Shown: piece after piece, positions 15,478 to 23,484 of the stretch
Layout of the letters: every line of letters starts with the position of its first letter
How positions within the stretch are numbered: position 1 is the first letter of the stretch
Assembly: GCA_028288725.1 (NCBI GenBank)
Contig: JAQGIC010000041.1
Location: forward strand, 1-34,553
Length of the DNA stretch: 34,553 nucleotides
Source of the DNA: Rhodospirillales bacterium
GTDB lineage: Bacteria > Pseudomonadota > Alphaproteobacteria > ATCC43930 > CGMCC-115725
Reading direction: 5' to 3'
The notes under the pieces: model-generated
What the model saw: the letters and a program-made list of their open reading frames with translations, nothing else
Database searches by the model: none
What the model was told of the DNA's origin: nothing
Program-made: the position numbers and the translations under genes

Positions 15478-16748
15478 TGCCGCGCGACGGAACCCAGCTC
15501 AGCATCGCCCTGCTGCTCGACAATTATCCGGCGGTGTCGGAGACCTTCATCGACAATCAGATCCTGTCGCTGATCGATCGCGGGATCGCGGTCACCATCC
15601 TGTCGTTCGGCCGGGGCACGCCCGATACCGGCAATCTGCACGAAACGACCCGGCGCATTCTGGCGGCAGCCACGCTCATCCGCGTGCCCGTGCCGCGCCC
15701 CAGCGCCCGGCGGCTGCTCGACCTGGCCTATCTGGGATCCCATCCGATCGCCAGCCTGCGCATCCTCGTCCGCGCGCTCAAGGCCGGCTCGTTGCCGTCG
15801 CCCTATGATTTCATCCGGCTGGTCATGGCGGCGGTGACGCTCGGCGGCCCGGCGCGGGCGTTCGACCATGTCTTGTGCCATTTCGCGCCCAATGGACAGT
15901 TCGGCACCTGGCTGCGCGACCTGGACCTGATCGGCGGCCGGCTCGTGACCTTCTTCCACGGCTATGATTTCTCCGAACGGGTCCAGGCCCAGGGGCCGGA
16001 CCTGTATCGACGTCTGTTCGAGCGCGGCGATATTTTCATCGCCAACACCAACTACACGCGCGGCCGCATCCTCGACATCGGCGCGCCCGCGGCCAGGACG
16101 GTGAAGCTGCCGGTCGGGCTCTATCCCGATCGCTTCCCGTTCCGCGCCCGGATCGATGCCGTCGGCCGACCGGTCCGGTTCCTGTCGATCGGCCGCCTGG
16201 TCGAAAAGAAGGGCCATATCCATGCGATCGAGGCGCTGGCCCTGGTCCGGGCCGCCGGCGTGGACGCCGACCTCGCCATCATCGGCGAGGGGCCGACCCG
16301 GAGCGCGCTGGAAGCCGCGATCGATCGGCTCGGCCTCGGCGCCCATGTCCGCCTGCTGGGCCGCCGCACCCAGGAAGAGATCGCGTGCCTGGCCGATGCC
16401 GCCGACATCTTCGTGCTGGCCAGCACATCGGCCGCGTCGGGCGATGTCGAGGGCCAGGGACTGGTACTGCAGGAGGCGCAGGCGCTGGGCATGCCAGTCA
16501 TCGCCAGCAATCACAATGGCTTTCCCGAAGGGCTGATCGATGGCGAGACCGGTTTGCTGGTGGCCGAGCGCGACCCGCCGGCGCTGGCCCGGGCGATGAT
16601 CGAGCTGGCGCGGGCGCCCACGCGCTGGGGCCCGATGGGCACCGCCGGCAGCCGTTGGGTCCGCCGCCATTTCGACCAGGCCTATCTGACCGAACAATTG
16701 CTCGTCCTGCTGGGGGAGGTGCCGCATGCCGCCGTCAAACGCGCCTGA
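15477..16748 (+). CDS. GT4 family glycosyltransferase (WcaL/AmsK-like)
   Basis: The 423-residue GT-B enzyme begins with ALLLDNYPAVSETFIDNQI, the SETFI motif typical of colanic-acid and amylovoran enzymes of the WcaL/AmsK group. It continues with TFFHGYDFSE, LSIGRLVEKKGHIHAIEAL and the donor site EGQGLVLQEAQALGMPVIAS, which holds a complete E-x7-E. The real start is the ATG overlapping the GT2 stop (ATGA-type junction at 15475-15479); a longer open frame upstream is only read-through in another frame of the GT2 gene. The 3' end overlaps the following acyltransferase by 23 bases. It is expected to finish or extend the repeat unit in the cytoplasm. Confidence 0.9.
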   Translation: MPRDGTQLSIALLLDNYPAVSETFIDNQILSLIDRGIAVTILSFGRGTPDTGNLHETTRRILAAATLIRVPVPRPSARRLLDLAYLGSHPIASLRILVRALKAGSLPSPYDFIRLVMAAVTLGGPARAFDHVLCHFAPNGQFGTWLRDLDLIGGRLVTFFHGYDFSERVQAQGPDLYRRLFERGDIFIANTNYTRGRILDIGAPAARTVKLPVGLYPDRFPFRARIDAVGRPVRFLSIGRLVEKKGHIHAIEALALVRAAGVDADLAIIGEGPTRSALEAAIDRLGLGAHVRLLGRRTQEEIACLADAADIFVLASTSAASGDVEGQGLVLQEAQALGMPVIASNHNGFPEGLIDGETGLLVAERDPPALARAMIELARAPTRWGPMGTAGSRWVRRHFDQAYLTEQLLVLLGEVPHAAVKRA

Positions 16749-17913
16749 CACCCGGAACGACAATCCGGCCGCCGGCAAGCTGGACGTCATCAACGGGCTG
16801 CGCGGCGCCGCGATCATCGCGGTCGTCTGGCATCACCTGTTCGGGCTCTATTTCAAGCCCGACAGCGTGATCGCGCTGGCGCCGGAGATCACGCACCGGC
16901 TGTTCTTCCTGTCCTACGGCTGGATCGGGGTGCAGCTGTTCTTCGTGCTGTCGGGCTTCGTGCTCTATCTGCCGTTCGCCCGTGGCAAGGCCGGGATGGA
17001 GACCCGCGCCGATTGGAAGCAATTCTATCTGCGCCGCGCCGCCCGGCTGCTGCCGCTCTATTACCTGGTGGCGCTGTTGTGCCTGGTGCTGAACCAGGTG
17101 CCGCCGGTCCATGACCTGCGCCTGCCGCTGGAACTGGTCTCGATCGCCGGCGCGCTGTTCACCTTCGCGCCCCACGGCTTTCAGCCGCATCTGAATCCGC
17201 CGCTCTGGTCCTTGGGCGTGGAGATCTGGTTCAGCATCCTGTTCCCCGCAATGATCCTGGCATTCCGCCGCTGGGGCCCGGTTCGAACCCTGCTGGCCGC
17301 GACCGCGCTCAGCTGGGTCTCGCGCGGCCTGGGTCTCGCGCTCTCGCCCGGCCACCAGATCCTGCCGCTGACCATGGGGCTGAGCGCCAATCTGGAGATT
17401 TTCGCGCTGGGCATGGCGCTGGCCCAGACTTATGTCGCCGGCGTCAGGGTGCGCTGGCCGCAGCTGGTGACGCTGGGCGGCGCGGCGCTGGTGGCGCTCT
17501 CTCTGATTACGGCCGAGGCGGCCGGCCGCTGGGTTCAGATCCCGTTCTCCGACATGGTGGCGCTGGGCTTCGCCGCCATGATCGCCGGGCTGTTGTCGCT
17601 CGAAGCCGGCTGGCTGCGCGCCGCCTTCGCCAACCGGCCGATCCAGGTGTTGGGCATGATGTGCTTCAGCCTGTACGTCTGGCACGAGCCGCTGCTGCGC
17701 CACGTGTTCGAAGCGGACGCCGCTCCCCTGGACGATCTGGCGCGCACGCTGCCGCTTTATCTGTTTCTGCTGCTGGGGGTGGCGGCCCTGTCCTACCGCT
17801 TCATCGAATTCGGCCGCAGTGCCAATTGGCGGGCCCTGTTTCTGATCGACCGCCCGGCCGCACCGGTTCCGGTGCCGACGATCACGGTCCCGCGCGACGC
17901 AGATCTCGGGTAA
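16726..17913 (+). CDS. Acyltransferase 3 family membrane protein (second copy in locus)
   Basis: A 395-residue polytopic protein with the family signatures LDVINGLRGAAIIAVVWHH (Arg and His), VQLFFVLSGFVLYLPF, FYLRRAARLLPLYYLVAL (R-x10-type motif), and PPLWSLGVEIWFSILFP. It differs clearly from the copy at 6314, which lacks the FYLRRAARLLP form, so the two probably modify different positions or use different acyl groups. GGGGGAGG lies upstream of ATG 16726 inside the GT4 gene. It is the last gene of the flippase operon. Confidence 0.9.
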   Translation: MPPSNAPDTRNDNPAAGKLDVINGLRGAAIIAVVWHHLFGLYFKPDSVIALAPEITHRLFFLSYGWIGVQLFFVLSGFVLYLPFARGKAGMETRADWKQFYLRRAARLLPLYYLVALLCLVLNQVPPVHDLRLPLELVSIAGALFTFAPHGFQPHLNPPLWSLGVEIWFSILFPAMILAFRRWGPVRTLLAATALSWVSRGLGLALSPGHQILPLTMGLSANLEIFALGMALAQTYVAGVRVRWPQLVTLGGAALVALSLITAEAAGRWVQIPFSDMVALGFAAMIAGLLSLEAGWLRAAFANRPIQVLGMMCFSLYVWHEPLLRHVFEADAAPLDDLARTLPLYLFLLLGVAALSYRFIEFGRSANWRALFLIDRPAAPVPVPTITVPRDADLG

Positions 17914-18232
17914 TCACGGCCAAGACTTTGCGATGAAAGGGACGCTGCGTTCGGAGCGCTGCCAAATACGAGAATTTCTCTTGTCTGATTCTCGTAGAAT
18001 AATATTTATACTATGTGATTTTCCTATAATGCTTCATATTTTAAGTATTATACCCGACTTAGAATTCAGAGTCCTTTAACCGGCAAAAGACATTTTTATC
18101 CCGCAAGTGATGGCTTGCGGTATTAGAGTATTTTATTGCGTTGACCCAGATAGAATCTATCGATCTGGCCGAGTGCGATCGACTCTTCAAGCCCGCAGGC
18201 CTCACATCTTTTTTTTGATGGGCTGACGCGGC
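17914..18232. promoter_or_regulatory. A+T-rich leader with inverted repeats before the PA14-glycosidase gene
   Basis: This 319-base stretch is far richer in A+T than any other part of the window. It holds an inverted repeat TACGAGAAT (17967-17975) / ATTCTCGTA (17988-17996), a perfect -10-like TATAAT at 18025-18030 without a good -35, and a hairpin CCGCAAG/CTTGCGG (18101-18120). A T8 run at 18209-18216 lies 16 bases before the start codon. The features suggest a regulated or structured leader, and possibly horizontal origin of the leader-gene unit. No coding gene is supported. Confidence 0.5.
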
Positions 18233-20713
18233 ATGAACAGCAAATTTCGCACGCTCGCGAGCGTGATCGCTCTTTCCTTGTCCGCACTTTCCGCATCGGC
18301 GGGGCTCAGCCCGGCCTCGGCACAAGGCGTTCTTTGGGGCGGTTTCGTCGGACAATATCAACCGGGACTGAGCGGTGTCACGGCGCCGAGCTTCCAGCGG
18401 CGCGATGCCCGCATCGATTTTTCCTGGACCGCGGTCGGACCCGGTGGTTCCCTGTCGCCGGAGTTCAGGACCGCCGGCTGGTCGACTTTTTCAGGCAGCT
18501 GGACCGGCCAGGTCATGCCCTCGACGACAGAGACCTATACGTTGACCGTAAAGACGGCCGATGGCGTAGCGCTCTATTATCGGCCGACCGGCACGACGAG
18601 CTGGACCCCGCTCTATACCAATTATTCGACCGGCAGCAAGACCGGACAGAAGAGCGTGGCCCTCGTCGCCGGGACCTCCTACGACATTGCCGTCCATTAC
18701 TGGCAGCATGCGGCGAGCGGCCGGCTGCAGCTTGGTTGGTCGAGCCCGACCATCGCCTATCAGGTGATCGAGGCGGCGACGCCGGTCGGCATCAACGGTT
18801 CGCCGGCCCTGCCGGGCGAGCCCGGCAACATGTTCGCCGATATCGTCAAGCAGGGTCGCGCCTACACCAGCTATTCGAGCACAACGACCGCCGCGGCGCT
18901 TGATACGAATGGTGCGCCCCTGGCGGATGCCACCCTGCCACTCTGGTCCAGCGGACGCGAGCTGGATGGCGTCTATCAGGTGAGCTTCACCGGCCAGGCC
19001 AAGGTGACCGACTGGGCCACGCTCGGCAGCTTCTCGGTCGGCGGCGTCTCCTACGGCACGGTGCTGCCGGCGGGGGTCGGCTACGACGCGACCAGCAATA
19101 CGACCAGCTTCCTCTGGACGGTCGCCGCCGCGTCCACGCCCACCGCGGCGAGCCTCGGGTTCGGTCAGACCCTCCGCACGGCCGCGTCGGCGACCGGCTC
19201 GGGCATCACCAATCTTTCGATCATGCGGCCGGTGGCCCCCGGCTCGACCACGACGCATGCGCCGGGCGAGTTGTTCAGCGCCCAGTACAAATCCTATCTG
19301 TCCTATTTCACCGGCGTCCGCTTCATGGACTACATGGCGACCAACGGCAACAAGCAGGCCCATTGGTCGGATCGGGTGACCCCGGCCGCCCCCAGCCAGT
19401 ACCAGCCGGTGTCGGGGTATGGCTGGCAGGGCAAGGGCGCGTCGCTCGAATATCTGGTGGCGCTCGCCAACGAGACCGGCAAGGACGCCTGGATCAACGT
19501 CCCGCTCTATGTCGACGACGACTATGTGACGAAGCTCGCTCAACTGCTGGCCTATGGCAGCGACGGCACGACCCCCTATACGAGCCCCCAAGCGAACCCG
19601 GCCTATCCGCCGCTCAATTCCAACCTCAAGGTCTATCTCGAATATTCCAACGAGCTCTGGAACACCGCCTATCAGCAGAATGCCGGCAATCTGGCGCTCG
19701 CCCAGGCCGAGGTCGCGGCCGGCGGCTCGCCGCTCAATTATGACGGCTCGACCGACAGCGCCGTCTGGGCCAAGCGCCGGGTCGTCAATCGAACGGTGCA
19801 GATCAGCAATCTGTTCCGCACCACCTGGGGCGACGGCGGCATGATGACCCGCGTCCGGCCGGTCTTCGAATGGCAATATGCCAACTCGAACAATACGGCG
19901 GCCATCGGCCTCACCTTCCTCGAGAATTACTATGGCAACGCCGACGGCAAGAGCCATGTCGCGACGCCGCACCAGGCGAACTACTATCTCTGGGGCGGCG
20001 GCGGCGGCTGGTACGTGAGTGTGAAAAATTCCGGCGCCTCGACGATCGGCGCCATGTACGCCTCGGGCGAGACCACGCCCTCGACCGAAGGCGACGCGAT
20101 CTGGGCCTATGGGTTCGGTCTGCACGAGATGGGCTACGAGGGCGGCTTCGAGGTCGGCGGCGACAATCCGTACAGTCTCCAGCTGGCGGCCAACCTCGAC
20201 CCCGGCGCCCAGGCCGCCGAGACGACCGCCATCGACAAATTCTTCCAGCTGGGCGGCGGCACGCCGTTCGTCTTCAACGCGGCGGGCTCCTCCGCCTACG
20301 GCGTAGCGAGCCCGACCATCAACGACCAGGCGACGCCGAAGATGCAGGCGGTGCTGCAAGCCATCTCCACCCAGCGTCCGGCGAGCGCCTTCGCCTGGCC
20401 GCTTCCGATCGATGCGGGCAACATCCCGGTCTCCTTCTCGATGGGCGTCACGCCTTCGGGAACCGCGACCGGCACGCTCGCCAACATCGGCGACTATGTC
20501 AGCTGGACCGTATCGGTGACCCAGCCCTGCAACTTCACCATCACGACGGATGCGGCGACCCCGTCGGCGGTGCAGATCCTGGTCGACGATACTGTGGTCG
20601 GCACGGGCAGCTGGACCGGCCCCCTCACCGTCGGATTGCATGGTATCCGCGCCCGCAATCTCAGCTCGAGCGGCGCCACCCTCACCAAGGCCATCGTTAC
20701 CAAGGCACCCTGA
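18233..20713 (+). CDS. Secreted PA14-domain protein with glycosidase-like domain (putative EPS hydrolase)
   Basis: An 826-residue exported protein. The signal peptide runs to about Ala30 (PASA|Q). A PA14-type carbohydrate-binding beta-sandwich follows (about 33-185: SGSWTGQVMPSTTETYTL, VALYYRPTG). After a linking module (about 200-345) comes a domain (about 350-710) with KVYLEYSNELWN, where Asn473-Glu474 match the NE acid/base pair of clan GH-A glycosidases. LHEMGYEGGFEVGG follows, and Glu636 in the GYEGG motif is a plausible nucleophile. The last 90 residues resemble an Ig-like/CBM module. No known family could be assigned. At the end of an EPS locus it may cut or remodel the polymer, an inference from position and fold hints. 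Confidence 0.7.
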   Translation: MNSKFRTLASVIALSLSALSASAGLSPASAQGVLWGGFVGQYQPGLSGVTAPSFQRRDARIDFSWTAVGPGGSLSPEFRTAGWSTFSGSWTGQVMPSTTETYTLTVKTADGVALYYRPTGTTSWTPLYTNYSTGSKTGQKSVALVAGTSYDIAVHYWQHAASGRLQLGWSSPTIAYQVIEAATPVGINGSPALPGEPGNMFADIVKQGRAYTSYSSTTTAAALDTNGAPLADATLPLWSSGRELDGVYQVSFTGQAKVTDWATLGSFSVGGVSYGTVLPAGVGYDATSNTTSFLWTVAAASTPTAASLGFGQTLRTAASATGSGITNLSIMRPVAPGSTTTHAPGELFSAQYKSYLSYFTGVRFMDYMATNGNKQAHWSDRVTPAAPSQYQPVSGYGWQGKGASLEYLVALANETGKDAWINVPLYVDDDYVTKLAQLLAYGSDGTTPYTSPQANPAYPPLNSNLKVYLEYSNELWNTAYQQNAGNLALAQAEVAAGGSPLNYDGSTDSAVWAKRRVVNRTVQISNLFRTTWGDGGMMTRVRPVFEWQYANSNNTAAIGLTFLENYYGNADGKSHVATPHQANYYLWGGGGGWYVSVKNSGASTIGAMYASGETTPSTEGDAIWAYGFGLHEMGYEGGFEVGGDNPYSLQLAANLDPGAQAAETTAIDKFFQLGGGTPFVFNAAGSSAYGVASPTINDQATPKMQAVLQAISTQRPASAFAWPLPIDAGNIPVSFSMGVTPSGTATGTLANIGDYVSWTVSVTQPCNFTITTDAATPSAVQILVDDTVVGTGSWTGPLTVGLHGIRARNLSSSGATLTKAIVTKAP

Positions 20714-20809
20714 CCGGGCCGATAAAATCGACGAGGCTGCCTCAATGCTAACCCGTCATTAATCCGTCGGGCGCAGCCTGTAGATCCTCCTCATCGACTT
20801 GAATGACTT

Positions 20810-20849
20810 CAGGCGGAGGGCCCAAAAGGCCTCTCCGCCTGTTTTTATT
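20810..20849 (+). terminator. Rho-independent terminator of the PA14-glycosidase gene
   Basis: A GC-rich stem CAGGCGGAGGGCC / GGCCTCTCCGCCTG (20810-20822 with 20828-20841, one bulged base) is followed directly by TTTTTATT. It lies about 100 bases after the stop codon and works in the plus direction only. Confidence 0.85.
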
Positions 20850-20918
20850 GTGCGGGACGCGCCTCAGCGCGAAACGCCCAGAATCTCGCGAATGCCTGGC
20901 CGACGATCGGAGGCGGAT

Positions 20919-20950
20919 TGCCATGCCGCCCGATTCGCAGCGGCATGGCA
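20919..20950 (-). terminator. Strong hairpin after the aldehyde dehydrogenase gene
   Basis: Arms TGCCATGCCGC (20919-20929) and GCGGCATGGCA (20940-20950) pair over 11 bases with a 10-base loop, starting 13 bases past the minus-strand stop codon. No U-run follows, so it may protect the 3' end or act with Rho rather than being a classical terminator. Confidence 0.45.
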
Positions 20951-20963
20951 TCTCGCAGGAGGA

Positions 20964-22460
20964 TCACCCGAGATTGAGGATGATCGTCTTCTTGGTGGTG
21001 AAATGCTCGAGCATGCTTTCGAGCGAGGCTTCCTTGCCCAGGCCCGACTGCTTCACGCCGCCGTAGGACATGTTGGGCTGCACCACCAGGTTCTGGTTGA
21101 CCTGGACCAGGCCGGCCTCGAGCCGCTGGGTCGCATCCAGCGCGGTCTTGAGGTCCTTGGTCCAGATCGACGCGGCCAGGCCGTACTCGGTGTCGTTGGC
21201 CTGACGGATGACATCCTCGTAATCGGTGAACTTCACCACGGCGGTGACCGGTCCGAAGATCTCTTCCTTGCAGACGCGATGATCGTTCGAGAGGCCGACG
21301 AACACGACCGGCTGCACGAACAGGCCCTTCGCCAGCTTCGGATCGGTCGGCATGGCCGAGCAGCGCAGCGTGGTGGCGCCGGGTGCCGCCTCGCCCAGCT
21401 CGATATAGGACTTCACCTTGGCGAACTGCTCGGGCGAGATGATCGTGCCGATATCGGTCTTTTCGTCGAGCGGATCGCCCATGACCATCTCGTCGACCTT
21501 GGCCTTGAGCTTCGAGACGAACTCGTCATGGATCGAGGCATGGACGAACATGCGGCTGGCCGCCGTGCAGCTCTGGCCCTGGCGGGTGAAGCGCATGCCG
21601 GTGATGGCGCCGGCGACGGCCCGATCGACGTCCGCGTCGCCCATGACGATCATCGGGCTCTTGCCGCCCAACTCCAGCGTGACCGGGATCAGCTTTTCGG
21701 CGGCGGCGCGATAGACGATCCTGCCGGTCTCGACCGAGCCGGTGAAGGTGACCTTGCCGACCTTCGGATGCGAGACCAGCGGGGCGCCGGCGCCCGGACC
21801 GTCGCCCGAGATCATGTTGAACACGCCCGGCGGCAGCACCTGGTTCATGATCTGCGCCACGCGCAGCACCGCCAAGGGCGCCTCTTCGGCCGATTTCACC
21901 ACGACCGTGTTGCCGGCGACCATGGCCGGCGCGATCTTGAGCGCCATCAGCAGGAGCGGCACGTTCCAGGGAATGATCGCGCCCACGACGCCGATCGGCT
22001 CGCGCTGGGTGATGGTGATGCTGTCGGTCTTGAACGGCACGCTCTCGCCCTTCAGCTCCGAGCCCAGGCCGCCGAAGAACACGAACACGTCGGCCAGCAC
22101 GCCGGCCTCGACCCGGCTTTCGGTGCGGAGCGCCTTGCCGGTCTCGAGCGCCACCAGCTTGGCGATTTCCTCGACATGGGTGTTGAGCAGGCGGCCGCAT
22201 TCGGAGATCAGCCGGCCGCGCTCGCGCGGGTGCAGTTTGGCCCAGGTTTTCTGGGCCTTGGCCGCAGCCTGCACCGCCAGATCGACGTCGGCGGCGATGC
22301 CGTCGGCCGCCTGGCCGATCGCCTCGCCGGTCGCGGGATTGATCACCGGGAAGCGCTTGCCCGAGAGCGCCGGCACCAGCTTGCCGTCGATCAGCAGCTT
22401 GTTCGACAGCGCGTCGGCGAGCGCGAAAGGATCGAGATTCTGTTCGAGGGACTGGGTCAT
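20964..22460 (-). CDS. NAD(P)-dependent aldehyde dehydrogenase
   Basis: A 498-residue ALDH-superfamily enzyme. IIPWNVPLLLMALKIAPAMV and VVVKSAEEAP form the cofactor-binding part, FTGSVETGRIV the Rossmann loop, LELGGKSP holds the general base Glu263, and GQSCTAASR the nucleophile Cys298. The start ATG 22460 is set by AGGAG eight bases upstream, removing eight residues of the longest frame. It is the last gene of an operon with 3-hydroxyisobutyrate and acyl-CoA dehydrogenases. It lacks the features of methylmalonate-semialdehyde dehydrogenase (MmsA) I would expect for the valine pathway, so it may oxidise another aldehyde. Substrate unresolved. Confidence 0.9.
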   Translation of the reverse strand: MTQSLEQNLDPFALADALSNKLLIDGKLVPALSGKRFPVINPATGEAIGQAADGIAADVDLAVQAAAKAQKTWAKLHPRERGRLISECGRLLNTHVEEIAKLVALETGKALRTESRVEAGVLADVFVFFGGLGSELKGESVPFKTDSITITQREPIGVVGAIIPWNVPLLLMALKIAPAMVAGNTVVVKSAEEAPLAVLRVAQIMNQVLPPGVFNMISGDGPGAGAPLVSHPKVGKVTFTGSVETGRIVYRAAAEKLIPVTLELGGKSPMIVMGDADVDRAVAGAITGMRFTRQGQSCTAASRMFVHASIHDEFVSKLKAKVDEMVMGDPLDEKTDIGTIISPEQFAKVKSYIELGEAAPGATTLRCSAMPTDPKLAKGLFVQPVVFVGLSNDHRVCKEEIFGPVTAVVKFTDYEDVIRQANDTEYGLAASIWTKDLKTALDATQRLEAGLVQVNQNLVVQPNMSYGGVKQSGLGKEASLESMLEHFTTKKTIILNLG

Positions 22461-22486
22461 GACGAACTCCTGATCAGATTTCATTT

Positions 22487-22568
22487 CGTCATTCCCGCGC
22501 AGGCGGGAATCCAGGGCGGCCGGCCAAGGTGCCTGTTGCTCTGGATCCCCGCCTCCGCGGGGATGACG
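22487..22568. repeat. Paired inverted palindromic repeat (copy 2), inside the catabolic operon
   Basis: Unit A (22487-22514) and unit B (22541-22568) are 28-base hairpins facing in opposite directions and differ at three positions. Two of the differences (T/C and A/G) are on opposite arms of the same stem and keep it paired. Between them is a short 26-base spacer. The pair occupies most of the gap between the hydroxyisobutyrate dehydrogenase stop and the aldehyde dehydrogenase ribosome site, so it could change mRNA stability in the operon. Confidence 0.85.
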
Positions 22569-22577
22569 GTTGGGGCC

Positions 22578-23480
22578 TTACAAAAAGTCGCAGAGCCTGC
22601 CCGCGAGATAGGGCAGCACCACCGAGAAGTCCTTGGCGCCGCCGCCGGCGGCCGACAACAGCTGATAGACGGTCATCGCCTCCGCGCCCAGCGGGGTCAC
22701 GGCGCCCGACGCCTGGGCCGCCTGCTGCGACAGCTTCAGGTCCTTCAGCATCATGTCGGCGGTGAAGCCCGGCGCGTAGCCGCGGTTGGCGGGCGAGGTC
22801 GGCACGGGCCCGGGCGTCGGGCAATATGTCGTGAGCGACCAGCATTGGCCGGACGATTTCGAGCTGACGTCGTAGAGCTTCTGCGCGTCCAGACCCAGCT
22901 TCTCGGCCAGCGCGAAGGCTTCCGATACGGCGGCCATCGAGATGCCCAGGATCATGTTGTTGCAGATCTTGGCGGCCTGGCCGGTGCCGGCGCCGCCGCA
23001 ATGGACGATGGTCTTGCCCATCTGGGCGAGATACGGGTTCGCCCGTTCGACCGCCGCGTCCGGGCCGCCGACCATGAAGGTGAGCGTGGCGGCGGCGGCG
23101 CCGCCGGTACCGCCCGAGACCGGCGCGTCGATCATGGCGAAACCGCGATCGCTCGCGGCGGCCGCGACCGCGCGGGCGCTGTCGACGTCGATGGTCGAGC
23201 AATCGATCATGAGCGCGCCCGGCCTGGCGCTGGCCAGGATGCCCTCGCCGTCGAGATAGGCGCCGCGCACATGCGGGCCGGCCGGCAGCATGGTGACGAC
23301 CACCTCGGCATCGGCGAGCGCCTCGCCCGTCGACCGGGCGGCGATGCCGCCGTTCTTGGCGAAGGCCTGGACCGACGCCGCGGCCATGTCGAAGCCGGCG
23401 ACCTCGTGGCCCGCCTTGACCAGGTTCTCCGCCATGGGGCGGCCCATATTGCCGAGGCCGATGAATGCGATCTTGCTCAT
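22578..23480 (-). CDS. mmsB: 3-hydroxyisobutyrate dehydrogenase
   Basis: A 300-residue beta-hydroxyacid dehydrogenase. IAFIGLGNMGRPMAENLVKA is the N-terminal dinucleotide fold, IDAPVSGGTGGA the substrate-binding signature, and GTGQAAKICNNM carries the catalytic Lys. It oxidises 3-hydroxyisobutyrate to methylmalonate semialdehyde in valine breakdown; related enzymes act on similar hydroxyacids. The start ATG 23480 lies four bases after the acyl-CoA dehydrogenase stop, so it is translationally coupled; the longer open frame starting at 23618 is read-through. The neighbouring isobutyryl-CoA-type dehydrogenase supports the valine assignment. Confidence 0.88.
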   Translation of the reverse strand: MSKIAFIGLGNMGRPMAENLVKAGHEVAGFDMAAASVQAFAKNGGIAARSTGEALADAEVVVTMLPAGPHVRGAYLDGEGILASARPGALMIDCSTIDVDSARAVAAAASDRGFAMIDAPVSGGTGGAAAATLTFMVGGPDAAVERANPYLAQMGKTIVHCGGAGTGQAAKICNNMILGISMAAVSEAFALAEKLGLDAQKLYDVSSKSSGQCWSLTTYCPTPGPVPTSPANRGYAPGFTADMMLKDLKLSQQAAQASGAVTPLGAEAMTVYQLLSAAGGGAKDFSVVLPYLAGRLCDFL

Positions 23481-23484
23481 GATG

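Noticed and set aside
18491-20641. A 716-codon open frame antisense to the PA14-glycosidase gene
   Set aside because: Arg/Gly/Ala-biased shadow with no motif, start signal or neighbour logic; the sense strand has a signal peptide and domains.
20964-22460. Methylmalonate-semialdehyde dehydrogenase (MmsA)
   Set aside because: Position would suit it, but the catalytic motif GQSC and LELGG context are those of general aldehyde dehydrogenases.
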